Positions 44,699 through 53,227 of a DNA stretch of 64,000 bases are shown piece after piece. The notes beneath the pieces are model-generated. The model searched no databases and had not been told where the DNA came from. It saw nothing but the letters and a program-made list of their open reading frames with translations. Made by a program: the position numbers and the translations under genes. The stretch's first letter is position 1; each line of letters starts with the position of its first letter. Source of the stretch: Bifidobacterium santillanense (GTDB taxonomy: Bacteria; Actinomycetota; Actinomycetes; Actinomycetales; Bifidobacteriaceae); assembly GCF_018555385.1 (NCBI RefSeq), contig NZ_JAFEJS010000008.1, positions 62,001 through 126,000 on the forward strand. The letters are read 5' to 3'.

Positions 44699-44783
44699 GG
44701 CGGGGTCGCATAATGCGATGCGCGACCGTAGGCTTGGCCGAGCGGCCTCGAGCGTGTCGCGCATCGCATTATGCGACCCCGCC
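44699..44783. other. Long hairpin B between convergent genes
   Basis: A 28-bp perfect stem: arm 44699-44726 begins GGCGGGGTCGCATAATGCGA, complement at 44756-44783, loop 29 bases. Loop section 44733-44758 is the reverse complement of hairpin A's loop section with two mismatches. It ends 32 bp from the stop of the leftward gene. The 117 bp between hairpins A and B contain further short inverted repeats (GTTACG...CGTAAC) and no gene. Confidence 0.75.
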
Positions 44784-44814
44784 GCCACGCAGCGAAACCA
44801 AAACGTAAAAAACG

Positions 44815-46326
44815 TCAGACGCGACCGGCCTTGGTGGGGTCCAGGGTCATGGTCTGGAAGCGGGCGGCCATGAAGTCGTTGTCGAAGTTGCGGGCGAACC
44901 AGGCCGTGACGGGAGAATCCTGCGGCAGGCCGGCCATGCGGCCGTACCAGCAGTCGAGGGCCATCAGGGTGAGGACGATGTCGACGATCATCAGGACGGC
45001 GCACACGGCGGTCAGCGAGTAGCGCACCTTCCACGGGATGCGCTGGATCAGGCGCAGCAGCCGCGGCAGGATCCAGTGGACCCACGCCAGTCCGATCAGT
45101 CCCCAGAAGACCATGTACTTGCCGGACGTGCGCCCGTCGATCGAGAGCCACTGGCCGGTGTAGTCCCACGCGGTGATGCCGAACGCGACCTCCATGAACC
45201 AGCTGGTCGCGTATTCGAACGCGCCGCCGATCAGAGCGGACGCGCAGAAGATGAGGAACGGGTTCGATTTCCACAGGCGGTTGAGTGCGACGGTCACGAG
45301 CACGGCGCCGCAGCCGTAGATCGGCGAGAACGGGCCCCACAGCAGGCCCGCGCGGTCCTGCCATTCGCCGTGGTACATCGCGAAGTGGTAGACGGTCTCA
45401 ATGGCGAGGCCGAACACGCAGGCGACGGTGAACAGCCAGAAGATGTTGAAGAAGTCGAGGGAGATGTATCCCTTGCCGGACGGATCGCGACCGAGCGTGC
45501 CGGTCCTGACGGCGCGTTCATAGGCGTCCTTGTCGTCCATGCGTTTGAGCGCGAACTGGAGGCGGCGCTCCTCGATCAGGGCGGGGTCGGCGGCGATCGA
45601 TACGGCGACGAGGATGACCATGCGCACGCCCGACGGGATGATGTTGAGCCCGAGCCCCTCGAGCGCGAGGGAGAGCATGCCTTCGGCGAGGGTGATCGGC
45701 ATGAGCACGTACGCCCAACGCGCGGCGTAGCGGCGGCGGTTGCGGATGAGCAGGATGCCGAAGACGATCATCGCGGCGGCCGAGACGATGAGCACGACCG
45801 CCTGGATCGCAGTGAGATCGGCGGTCAGGCTCATCGCGTCGAACGCGAGCTCGCCGGCCATGATTGCCTTGACCGCGGCGATCGAGGAGAACACGACGAT
45901 CGGCAGCGTGGCGAGACCGTCAAGGAGGACGATCAGACCGTAGATGCGGATGATGAGCGGCAGCCGCTTCGAGTCGAGGGTCGCCCGTTCGTCGATCTCG
46001 TCGGCCGCAAGGTCGGCGACCACCGCGGTCTCGCCCGGTGTGACGTCGCCCGATACGGCCTCGCCCGGTGTGCTCCCACCCGATACGGTCTCGCCCAACA
46101 TGGCCTCGCCCAACATGGCCTTGTCCGATACGGCCTTGCCCAACATGGCCTCGTCCGATACGGTCTCGCCCGATACGGCCTTGTCCGATACTGGTTTGAT
46201 GGAGGCGATGTCGCCCGATACGGTCTCGCCCGTCGTGACAATGCCTCGATCGATCGGAGCATCGTCAGGGGCACCGGAACCGTTATGTCGACAATCGCCG
46301 GGGATGCTGCCGTCCTGTTTCGCCAT
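44815..46326 (-). CDS. CmpB-type (PF06541-like) multi-span membrane protein
   Basis: A 503-residue protein, ATG at 46326 after GGAGGAACC. Residues 1-115 are cytosolic and of low complexity, with tandem 5-residue repeats (SGETV, SDEAM, LGKAV, SDKAM, LGEAM, LGETV and more). Then about nine membrane spans; the last part has GLLWGPFSPIYGCGAVLVTV, ALIGGAFEYATSWFMEVAFG and FWGLIGLAWVHWILPRL, which match the putative ABC-transporter type IV (CmpB) family from memory. No ATPase gene is adjacent. Function is not established for the family. Confidence 0.7.
   Translation of the reverse strand: MAKQDGSIPGDCRHNGSGAPDDAPIDRGIVTTGETVSGDIASIKPVSDKAVSGETVSDEAMLGKAVSDKAMLGEAMLGETVSGGSTPGEAVSGDVTPGETAVVADLAADEIDERATLDSKRLPLIIRIYGLIVLLDGLATLPIVVFSSIAAVKAIMAGELAFDAMSLTADLTAIQAVVLIVSAAAMIVFGILLIRNRRRYAARWAYVLMPITLAEGMLSLALEGLGLNIIPSGVRMVILVAVSIAADPALIEERRLQFALKRMDDKDAYERAVRTGTLGRDPSGKGYISLDFFNIFWLFTVACVFGLAIETVYHFAMYHGEWQDRAGLLWGPFSPIYGCGAVLVTVALNRLWKSNPFLIFCASALIGGAFEYATSWFMEVAFGITAWDYTGQWLSIDGRTSGKYMVFWGLIGLAWVHWILPRLLRLIQRIPWKVRYSLTAVCAVLMIVDIVLTLMALDCWYGRMAGLPQDSPVTAWFARNFDNDFMAARFQTMTLDPTKAGRV
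46041..46230. repeat. 15-bp minisatellite inside the CmpB-type gene
   Basis: Plus-strand units such as CCCGATACGGTCTCG and CCCAACATGGCCTCG recur about a dozen times in 15-bp steps with few changes. In frame they give the pentapeptide repeats near the protein's N-terminus. Copy number is likely to vary between strains because length changes of one unit keep the frame. Confidence 0.75.
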
Positions 46327-46384
46327 GGTTCCTCCCATCCGTCGTCCATTCGTCCGACGTCTCCACTGTAGCGGGACCATCGGC

Positions 46385-46500
46385 GCCGCTCCGCGGTACA
46401 TATTCTCGGGATCGGCCCATGTCCCGAGAAAAGGTGCCGCTCATCACGAGTCAGCGGTACTTATTCTCGGGCGCTGGGAGCATCTCGAGAATATGTACCG
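46385..46500. repeat. Dispersed hairpin element, copies 3 and 4
   Basis: GCGGTACATATTCTCGGG, CCCGAGAAAAGGTGCCGCT, AGCGGTACTTATTCTCGG and CTCGAGAATATGTACCGC follow each other within 115 bp, forming the same CGAGAA...GTACCGCT / AGCGGTAC...TTCTCG hairpins as at 37361-37453. Here the element lies upstream of two divergent genes, so a terminator role is unlikely for all copies. Confidence 0.7.
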
Positions 46501-47045
46501 CGGAGATACCACGGTGTCGGCCACTGAGTGGGGTGGCACTACTCCAATGTTGAAGCTCACGCTGATTGCACTACGGCGCCGGCCACTGGGGAGGGACGAC
46601 ACCCTCATGACACCGCTTTCAAGCTTGTGGCGTCGGCTGCTGGGGAGATCGATCCATCCGGAACCTCTTCCGAAGCCCATCCGGACGTCTCCTGGGACCC
46701 ATCCGGAACCCATCCAACCATCCGGAGCATCTTCCGGAGTCTCGGACCACCAATCCACGTTCAGGAAACGTTCAAGGAACGTTCGGGAAGGTTGTCGGAA
46801 GGTTTCAGAGGCCCTGCACGGGCGCGCAAGGGTCCCCCATGGAAGCGGCGATGTACTGGTATCAACAACGAACAGGCCCGTCACACCGCAAGCGTCGCGA
46901 CGGGCAGGTCCCGCGGAACGACGAACGGACGACGAGAACGGACGACGAGAACGGACGACGGATGGTCGCGAGCGCATCGCGACACCGCCGACGGACACCG
47001 CCGCACCACGACGCCCCCGCGGAACCACGATCGAAAGGCATCATC
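46501..47045. other. Long 5' region of the beta-helix gene, repeats but no gene
   Basis: This 545-bp stretch has a run of CATCCGGA-type words (about 46655-46740) and three direct copies of GAACGGACGACGA (about 46922-46961) shortly before the next gene. Reading frames are open on both strands, but codon patterns are poor and no ribosome site fits. I see no convincing gene or promoter. Confidence 0.5.
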
Positions 47046-48764
47046 ATGAGGAACAACAGGCATGCGTCCGGCAAGCGGCGGGGCATCGCGACGAAGACGG
47101 GCCGCACCGGCGGATTCACCGGGTTCGGGCGCGGCGCGTCCGATGGCACCGGCGTCAACGGCGGGGACAACGGGCGATTCGGCGGCACCGCACGCACCCG
47201 CACCGTCCAGCCGCCGACCGGCAAGATCGCGGCGATCGCAGCCGCGGCGGCACTCGTCGTCGGATTCGGCGGCGGCGCGGCGGGCGCGGCGCTGACCAAG
47301 GGCACGGCAACAGGTGCGGTCGGCGCCGCGGCGACCGTCAACGGCCAGATGACCGGCATGGGCGGCGCGGACACGATGAGCTACGACTATTCCGGCACGT
47401 ACACCGCCGCGCTCACCGCCGACGGCAAGTCGGTCGAATCGAGCGGCGAGACCACGTCCGCCACCGACGCCGACCAGAACGCGGCCCTCGCGCAGAACGG
47501 CGGCACCCTCACGATCACGAACGGCACGCTGACGAAGTCGGGCGACTCCGACAACGCCGACAACAACAACTTCTACGGCACGAACTCCGTCTCGCTGACG
47601 GTCGGCGAGGGATCGAAGACCGTGCTCTCCTCCTCGAAGCTCACCGCCGACTCGTCCGGGTCGAACGCCGTGTTCGCGACCGATTCGGGCACCGCGCTCG
47701 TCAACGACGTCGACATCGCCACGACCGGCGACAACTCGCGCGCGCTGGACGCGACGTACGGCGGCACGATCCTCGCCGGCGAGGTCACGGCGGACACGAA
47801 GGGCGACCATTCGGCGACCGTCGCGACCGACCGCGGCGGCGGCTCGATCTCCCTCAACGACGCGACGCTGTCGACCGCGGGCTCCGGATCGCCGCTGCTG
47901 TACTCGACCGGCGACATCCAGGTCACGAACGTGACCGGCACGTCGTCCGGCTCGCAGATCGCGGGCATGGAGGGCCTCAACACGATCCTCATCAAGGATT
48001 CGACGCTCACCAGCACGATCACCGACAAGACGGCGAGCGACCCGGTGGCCAACGGCGTGATCATCTACCAGTCGACCTCTGGCGACGCCGAGTCCACGAC
48101 CGGCGAGCACGCGACGTTCCAGGCGGCCGACTCGACGCTCAAGTCGTCGATCCAGTCGGGCTCGATGTTCTACTTCACGAACACGACGGCCGACGTGGTG
48201 CTGTCGAACACCACGCTCGACTTCGATTCGTCGAAGGCGGCGCTCATCACGGCGGCCGGCAACGACTCCAACAACTGGGGCTCGGCCGGGTCCAACGGCG
48301 CGACGGTATCGTTCACCGGACGCAATCAGACGCTCGAAGGCACGGTCTCGGCCGACACGATCTCGTCGGTCACGCTGAACCTGCTCGAGGGCTCGACCTG
48401 GACCGGCAAGACGTCGATCACCGAGAACGCGAACGCGACCGAGGACTCGACGAGCGATGCGCCGATCACGGTGAACGTGGACGGCACCTCGACGTGGGTC
48501 GTGACCGGCGACACCACGGTCTCCGCACTCAACGTGGCGTCCGGCGGCAAGGTCGTCGACTCGTCCGGCAAGACCGTGACGATCAAGGCCGGCGGCAAGA
48601 CCGTGGTCGAGGGCGACGGCTCGGTGACGGTCACGGTGACCGGCGACTACTCGACCACGCTGCCCGATGCGGCCACCGGCGACGACACCACGCTCTCCGA
48701 GGACCTCATCGACCGCTCCGACTACGACACGCAGTTCGGCACCTCCACCTCGTGGAGCATGTGA
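47046..48764 (+). CDS. Membrane-anchored beta-helix surface protein
   Basis: A 572-residue protein, ATG after AAAGG. A basic, disordered N-terminus (1-58) leads to one hydrophobic segment (KIAAIAAAAALVVGFGGGAA), so the remaining 480 residues should be outside. These are Ser/Thr/Gly/Asp-rich and consist of regular strand repeats (GGTLTITNGTLTKSGD; GSKTVLSSSKLTADSSGSNA; GTALVNDVDIATTGDNSRAL), the pattern of a right-handed beta-helix as in adhesins and carbohydrate-binding proteins. No LPXTG signal, no Cys. There is no catalytic motif I can point to. Host adhesion or polysaccharide binding is a guess. Confidence 0.7.
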   Translation: MRNNRHASGKRRGIATKTGRTGGFTGFGRGASDGTGVNGGDNGRFGGTARTRTVQPPTGKIAAIAAAAALVVGFGGGAAGAALTKGTATGAVGAAATVNGQMTGMGGADTMSYDYSGTYTAALTADGKSVESSGETTSATDADQNAALAQNGGTLTITNGTLTKSGDSDNADNNNFYGTNSVSLTVGEGSKTVLSSSKLTADSSGSNAVFATDSGTALVNDVDIATTGDNSRALDATYGGTILAGEVTADTKGDHSATVATDRGGGSISLNDATLSTAGSGSPLLYSTGDIQVTNVTGTSSGSQIAGMEGLNTILIKDSTLTSTITDKTASDPVANGVIIYQSTSGDAESTTGEHATFQAADSTLKSSIQSGSMFYFTNTTADVVLSNTTLDFDSSKAALITAAGNDSNNWGSAGSNGATVSFTGRNQTLEGTVSADTISSVTLNLLEGSTWTGKTSITENANATEDSTSDAPITVNVDGTSTWVVTGDTTVSALNVASGGKVVDSSGKTVTIKAGGKTVVEGDGSVTVTVTGDYSTTLPDAATGDDTTLSEDLIDRSDYDTQFGTSTSWSM

Positions 48765-48938
48765 GCCGGACTCCGTCACAACCACGACCATGGCCACGGT
48801 TCCCGGGCGACCGGGAGCCGGACCGCAGCATCCAGGCGGGCGCAAGACGCCGCCGGCGACCGCATCGCACGGCATGACCGAGGCGCGCCCCATCGACCAT
48901 CATCGACTTCCCGATTCTTCTGAAAGGACCACATCATC

Positions 48939-49940
48939 ATGAGCAACGACATCGATCCGCGCAGGGATCAGCGCAATCCGCAGCAGCAGAACGACGAGCA
49001 GACGGCGATCGTCCGTCCGACCGGCGCGACTCCGGACGAAACCGGCGCGACCGTGCCGATCACGGCCGTCAACCGCTCCGAGGCGCAGGACGCGGCCACC
49101 ATGCCGATCACGGCGAGTGCGACGACCGGCGACGCGCGCGCCGAGCAGTACGACGCGCAGCACGCGTACGGCGCCACCCATGACGCGACGCGCGACGCGG
49201 CGGCGGGCGCGGCCGGGACGCCGGGCGCGTTCCCCCCGCAGTACGTGAACGCCGCCGCGGCCTCCGAAATCCCGACCGGCACGGACACTCCGGCCGGGCA
49301 GACCGGCGCGAACAGCGCGAACGCCGGCCAGCCGAATGACCCCCAGGGCGGCCAGACCTACCAGCAGCCGTTCCGTGACAGCCCGTTCATGGGCGGCGGC
49401 ACGGGCAACGGCCAGTTCGCCCCGGGCGCGACCGGCTTCGCCGGGGAGCCCGGCGGCCAGGGCGTCGCGGTCGCCTCGAAGCTGAGCGGCAAGGTGATCG
49501 CCATCGTGGCCGGCGTCACGCTGGTGTGCGGTCTGCTCGGCGGCGTGGCCGGCGGGTTCACGGTGAACGCACTGTCCGGCGGGTCCGAATCCGGCGGCTC
49601 CAGCCAGCAGATGGGAGGCCAGATGGGCGGCGGCATGGGCGGCGGCCAGATGGGCCAGATGCCCGGTGGCTCGAACGGCAACGGGGGCGGCTCCTCGAAC
49701 TCCGACGGCAGCTCCTCCGATTCCAGCGGCTCGTCCTCCAATGGCTCGTCCTCCAGCGGCAGCAGCCAGAACGGCCAGATGGGTCAGCCGCCGAGCGGCG
49801 GTCAGGGCGGCCAGTCCAACGGCAACGGCGGCTCGAGCTCCTCCGGTTCTGGTTCCTCCGATTCCTCGAGCTCCTCCGGCTCCAGCACCAGCTCCTCGAC
49901 CGACGGCGCCGCCGACTCCGGCGACAGCATCTCGGCCTGA
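48939..49940 (+). CDS. Membrane protein with Gly/Ser-rich outer tail
   Basis: A 333-residue protein with the same plan as its upstream neighbour: disordered N-terminal half (Gln/Ala/Thr-rich, 1-185), one span (KVIAIVAGVTLVCGLLGGVA), and a 120-residue low-complexity outer tail (GGQMGGGMGGGQMGQMPGG, then Ser/Asn/Gly runs). The N-terminus and span resemble those of membrane-anchored HtrA-like proteases of bifidobacteria, but no protease domain follows. AAAGG precedes the ATG. Function unknown; probably expressed with the beta-helix gene 174 bp upstream. Confidence 0.65.
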   Translation: MSNDIDPRRDQRNPQQQNDEQTAIVRPTGATPDETGATVPITAVNRSEAQDAATMPITASATTGDARAEQYDAQHAYGATHDATRDAAAGAAGTPGAFPPQYVNAAAASEIPTGTDTPAGQTGANSANAGQPNDPQGGQTYQQPFRDSPFMGGGTGNGQFAPGATGFAGEPGGQGVAVASKLSGKVIAIVAGVTLVCGLLGGVAGGFTVNALSGGSESGGSSQQMGGQMGGGMGGGQMGQMPGGSNGNGGGSSNSDGSSSDSSGSSSNGSSSSGSSQNGQMGQPPSGGQGGQSNGNGGSSSSGSGSSDSSSSSGSSTSSSTDGAADSGDSISA

Positions 49941-50019
49941 TCCGCGAACCCGGTGTCCGGCGTCATCCGGCCCGAACATCACCAACCGACCACCACGACG
50001 TCCCGAACGCGTCGAGCAA

Positions 50020-50056
50020 GGCCCGGCTCCCTCATCACGAGGGGCCGGGCCCTTTT
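50020..50056 (+). terminator. Terminator after Gly/Ser-rich protein gene
   Basis: GGCCCGGC (50020-50027) pairs with GCCGGGCC (50044-50051), followed by CTTTTG. Confidence 0.75.
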
Positions 50057-50220
50057 GCGTCTCGGAACCCGTCGGCTCCACAAGCCACAGAGGAAAGCAG
50101 ACGGGTTTCACGCCCCCATACGTCCCCGCATGTGCATACACCGCCCACGCGCAGGGACCACACGCCCCCGTGAGTGCACGACGGCCCCGCATGTGCGCGC
50201 CGCGCGCCGTCCATAAATTA

Positions 50221-50339
50221 GACAGTTTGTCCAGCGACACGGCAATCCACGCCGAATATCCATTCATCCGGACTACTCTCTGTTGAGATAATCGATAATC
50301 GAGGTGGAATAGGCCATCGAAAGTTGACGCACTGTCAAC
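50221..50339 (+). promoter_or_regulatory. Two palindromes upstream of YhgE/Pip operon
   Basis: GACAGTTTGTC (50221-50231) and GTTGACGCACTGTCAAC (50323-50339; 6-bp arms, 5-bp spacer) lie 280 and 160 bp before the first start codon. Both are of the kind bound by TetR-type repressors, which commonly control YhgE/Pip genes. No TetR gene is in the window. The rest of 50057-50500 has no gene. Confidence 0.45.
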
Positions 50340-50500
50340 ACCGTCATCGGCGGGACCATGTCCGGCACCGTCTCCGGCGAACCCCGGACCGGACGGACTC
50401 CGTCTCCCATCCGACGAAGCGCAAGGGCGATCGACCGGGTACGGACGGACGGCACGGCGCAAGGCGCGCAACAACGAAGGACAAGGAAAAGGAATCACGC

Positions 50501-53227
50501 ATGGGCAACGTTCTCGCGATCCTCAGACGCGACCTCATCCGCATGCTCAAGGTGCCGGCGGCGTGGGTCATCGCCTTCGGCCTGGTCTTCATCCCGCCGC
50601 TGTACGCGTGGTTCAACATCGTGGGGTTCTGGAACCCGTACGGCCACACGAGCGGCATCCAAGTGGTCGTGGCGAACAACGACAAGGGCACCGACAACCA
50701 GCTGATCGGCAAGACGAACCTCGGCGACCAGATCGTCACGCAGCTCAAGGCCAACAACCAGCTCGGTTGGACCTTCGCCGACGAATCGGAAGCGCTCCGG
50801 CGCGTGGAGTCGGGCAAGGCGTACGCAGCGATCGTCATCCCGAAGGACTTCAGCGACGCGATGGCCGGCGTGGTCACCGGAGGCGACCGGCTGCAGCTCG
50901 AGTACTACGTCAACGAGAAGGCGAGCGCGGTGGCGCCGAAGATCACCGACATCGGCGCGAGCACGGTCGACAACCAGGTCAACAGCACGTTCGTCTCGAC
51001 GGTCAGCAAGGTGCTGTCGACCACGGTGAACGAGGCCGCCGCGACGATCGGCGACAAGGCGTCCGGCGTGCAGTCGGACACGCTCGCGACGCTCGACGAG
51101 GCGCAGTCGGACGTGGCGAAGGCGCGCAGGACGATCGCCAAGCTCAAGACGAAGCTCAAGGACACGCCGAACAAGACCAAGGAGGCGCGCGCGGCGCTCG
51201 ACGACGTGCAGCAGGTGGCGAACACCGCGGGCAAGGGTCTCGCCGCCACCTCCACGCTGATCGGCGGGATGCGCTCGGGCATCGCGACGCTCTCGACGGG
51301 CGCCTCGAGCGCGCTCGACGCCGGGTCGTCGCTGCTGTCGCAGGCATCGAGCACGGCCAACGCCGGCATCGGGATGATCGCCGGCGGCGCGAGCATCGCC
51401 AACGGCGCAGCCGGCCAGGCGATCGGCAACCTGCAGACGGTCAACGGCAGCACGGCCGAGGTGCTCGCGACCCTCAAGTCGCTCAACGAGTCGGTGGGAC
51501 TGCCCAGCGGCGTCATCGACCGGCTCGCCGCGCAGAACCGCCAGAACGCGCAGACGCTCAAGGATCTCGAGACGCTCAACGGCGACACGAAGCAAACCGT
51601 CGACTCGGTGACAGGCCTGTCGAACAGCCTCGACACGGCCACGCAGTCGACGATCGACGCGAACACCAAGGCACGCAGGGCCATCACGACCGGTGCGATC
51701 CCGCAGCTCGTCTCGGGGCTCGACACCCTCGCGACGACGACCGGCACTCTGGCCGGCGGACTGACCGGCCAGTCGTCGCTGATCGATCAGACGAAGACCG
51801 TGCTCGACCAGCTCGACACGGCCGCGGCCGACACCGTCAAGGCGCTCGACCACACGGACAAGGCGCTGGCGAAGGTCGGCACGAAGCTCGACACCGTGTC
51901 CACCGACATCGAGGCGCTCGACACGTCGAGTCTGCTGAGCGACCTGTTCGGCGCGGACGGCAAGCTCGACGCCGACCGCATCGCCAGCTTCATGCTCTCC
52001 CCCACCGTGCTCGACACGAAGACCCTGTACCCGGTGAACTCGTACGGTTCGGGCATGGCGCCGCTGTTCACGAACATGGCGCTGTGGGTGGGCGCGTTCG
52101 CGCTCGCCGTGATCCTCAAGCTCGAGACCGACGACGAGGGCATCGAGAACATGACGGTCACACAGGGCTATCTGGGCCGTTTCGCGCTGTTCTCGATCCT
52201 CGCCGCCGCGCAGGGCGCCGTGACGACCATCGGCAACCTGATCCTCGGCGTGCAGACCGTCAACGCGTTCGCGTACGTGCTCACCGGCGTGCTCACGTCG
52301 CTCACGTACGCGTCGATCGTCTACGCGTTCTCGACGACGTTCCTGCACGTGGGCAAGGGCATCTGCGTGGCGCTCATCATCCTGCAGATCCCGGGTGCGT
52401 CGGGCCTGTACCCGATCGAGATGATGCCTGACTTCTTCCGCAACCTCTACCCGTACTTCCCGTTCACGTATTCGATCGACGCGTTCCGCGAGACGATCGG
52501 CGGCTTCTACGGCGGGCACTGGTTCGCCAAGATCGCGCATCTGGTCGTGTACTGGGCGATCGGCATGGCGCTGGGACTGCTGGTCCGCCCGCTGATGGCG
52601 AACACGAACCGCCTGTTCGCCCGCCAGATCGAAGAGAGCGACATGATCATCGGCGAGCCGGTGCGCATGCCGGGCACCGAATACCGCATCTCGTCGGCGC
52701 TGCGCGTGCTGTCCGACCACGACAACTACCGCGCGGCGATCGAGCGCAAGGCCGCGCGCTTCGCCGAGCTGTACCCGAAGCTCAAGCTCGGCGCGCTCAT
52801 CGCCGGATTCGCGGTGCCGGTCGCACTGGTCGTCACGTTCGCGCTCACGCCGAACACGAAGCTCGAGGCGATGCTCGCCTGGCTGATCTGGACGCTGCTG
52901 ATCATCGCGTTCCTCGTCGCCATCGAGTTCATCCGCGACAGCCTGCGCCGCCAGACCGAGCTGGGCAATCTCGACGACGAGGCGATCCGCGATTACATCC
53001 ACGCACGCGAGCGGGAGAAGGCCAAGGCGCGGGCGAGGAAGCGCGAGAAGCTGCTGGCCCGGGTCGCGCCTCCGATGCCGGCGGACGTCGCCGCCAGACG
53101 GGCCGCGGGGACGCCGGCCGACGGATCCGCGACCCCCGAGGCCGACGCCTCCGACGCCGTGAACCGCGGCACGAACACCCCGAACATCCCGACCACCGAC
53201 ACCCAGAACGGAAAGGACGCGCGATGA
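50501..53227 (+). CDS. YhgE/Pip family membrane protein 1
   Basis: A 908-residue protein. The N-terminus has one span and the family signature VPAAWVIAFGLVFIPPLYAW then FNIVGFWNPYG, followed by VVVANNDKGT and AAIVIPKDFS. Residues 150-500 are a long Ala/Thr/Asp-rich helical, coiled-coil-like outer region. The C-terminus has five or six spans (about 520-800) and a basic tail. The B. subtilis and Lactococcus relatives (YhgE, Pip) act as phage receptors or in export; in general the function is unclear. ATG 50501 has AAAAGG upstream. Overlaps the next gene by 4 bp. Confidence 0.85.
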   Translation: MGNVLAILRRDLIRMLKVPAAWVIAFGLVFIPPLYAWFNIVGFWNPYGHTSGIQVVVANNDKGTDNQLIGKTNLGDQIVTQLKANNQLGWTFADESEALRRVESGKAYAAIVIPKDFSDAMAGVVTGGDRLQLEYYVNEKASAVAPKITDIGASTVDNQVNSTFVSTVSKVLSTTVNEAAATIGDKASGVQSDTLATLDEAQSDVAKARRTIAKLKTKLKDTPNKTKEARAALDDVQQVANTAGKGLAATSTLIGGMRSGIATLSTGASSALDAGSSLLSQASSTANAGIGMIAGGASIANGAAGQAIGNLQTVNGSTAEVLATLKSLNESVGLPSGVIDRLAAQNRQNAQTLKDLETLNGDTKQTVDSVTGLSNSLDTATQSTIDANTKARRAITTGAIPQLVSGLDTLATTTGTLAGGLTGQSSLIDQTKTVLDQLDTAAADTVKALDHTDKALAKVGTKLDTVSTDIEALDTSSLLSDLFGADGKLDADRIASFMLSPTVLDTKTLYPVNSYGSGMAPLFTNMALWVGAFALAVILKLETDDEGIENMTVTQGYLGRFALFSILAAAQGAVTTIGNLILGVQTVNAFAYVLTGVLTSLTYASIVYAFSTTFLHVGKGICVALIILQIPGASGLYPIEMMPDFFRNLYPYFPFTYSIDAFRETIGGFYGGHWFAKIAHLVVYWAIGMALGLLVRPLMANTNRLFARQIEESDMIIGEPVRMPGTEYRISSALRVLSDHDNYRAAIERKAARFAELYPKLKLGALIAGFAVPVALVVTFALTPNTKLEAMLAWLIWTLLIIAFLVAIEFIRDSLRRQTELGNLDDEAIRDYIHAREREKAKARARKREKLLARVAPPMPADVAARRAAGTPADGSATPEADASDAVNRGTNTPNIPTTDTQNGKDAR

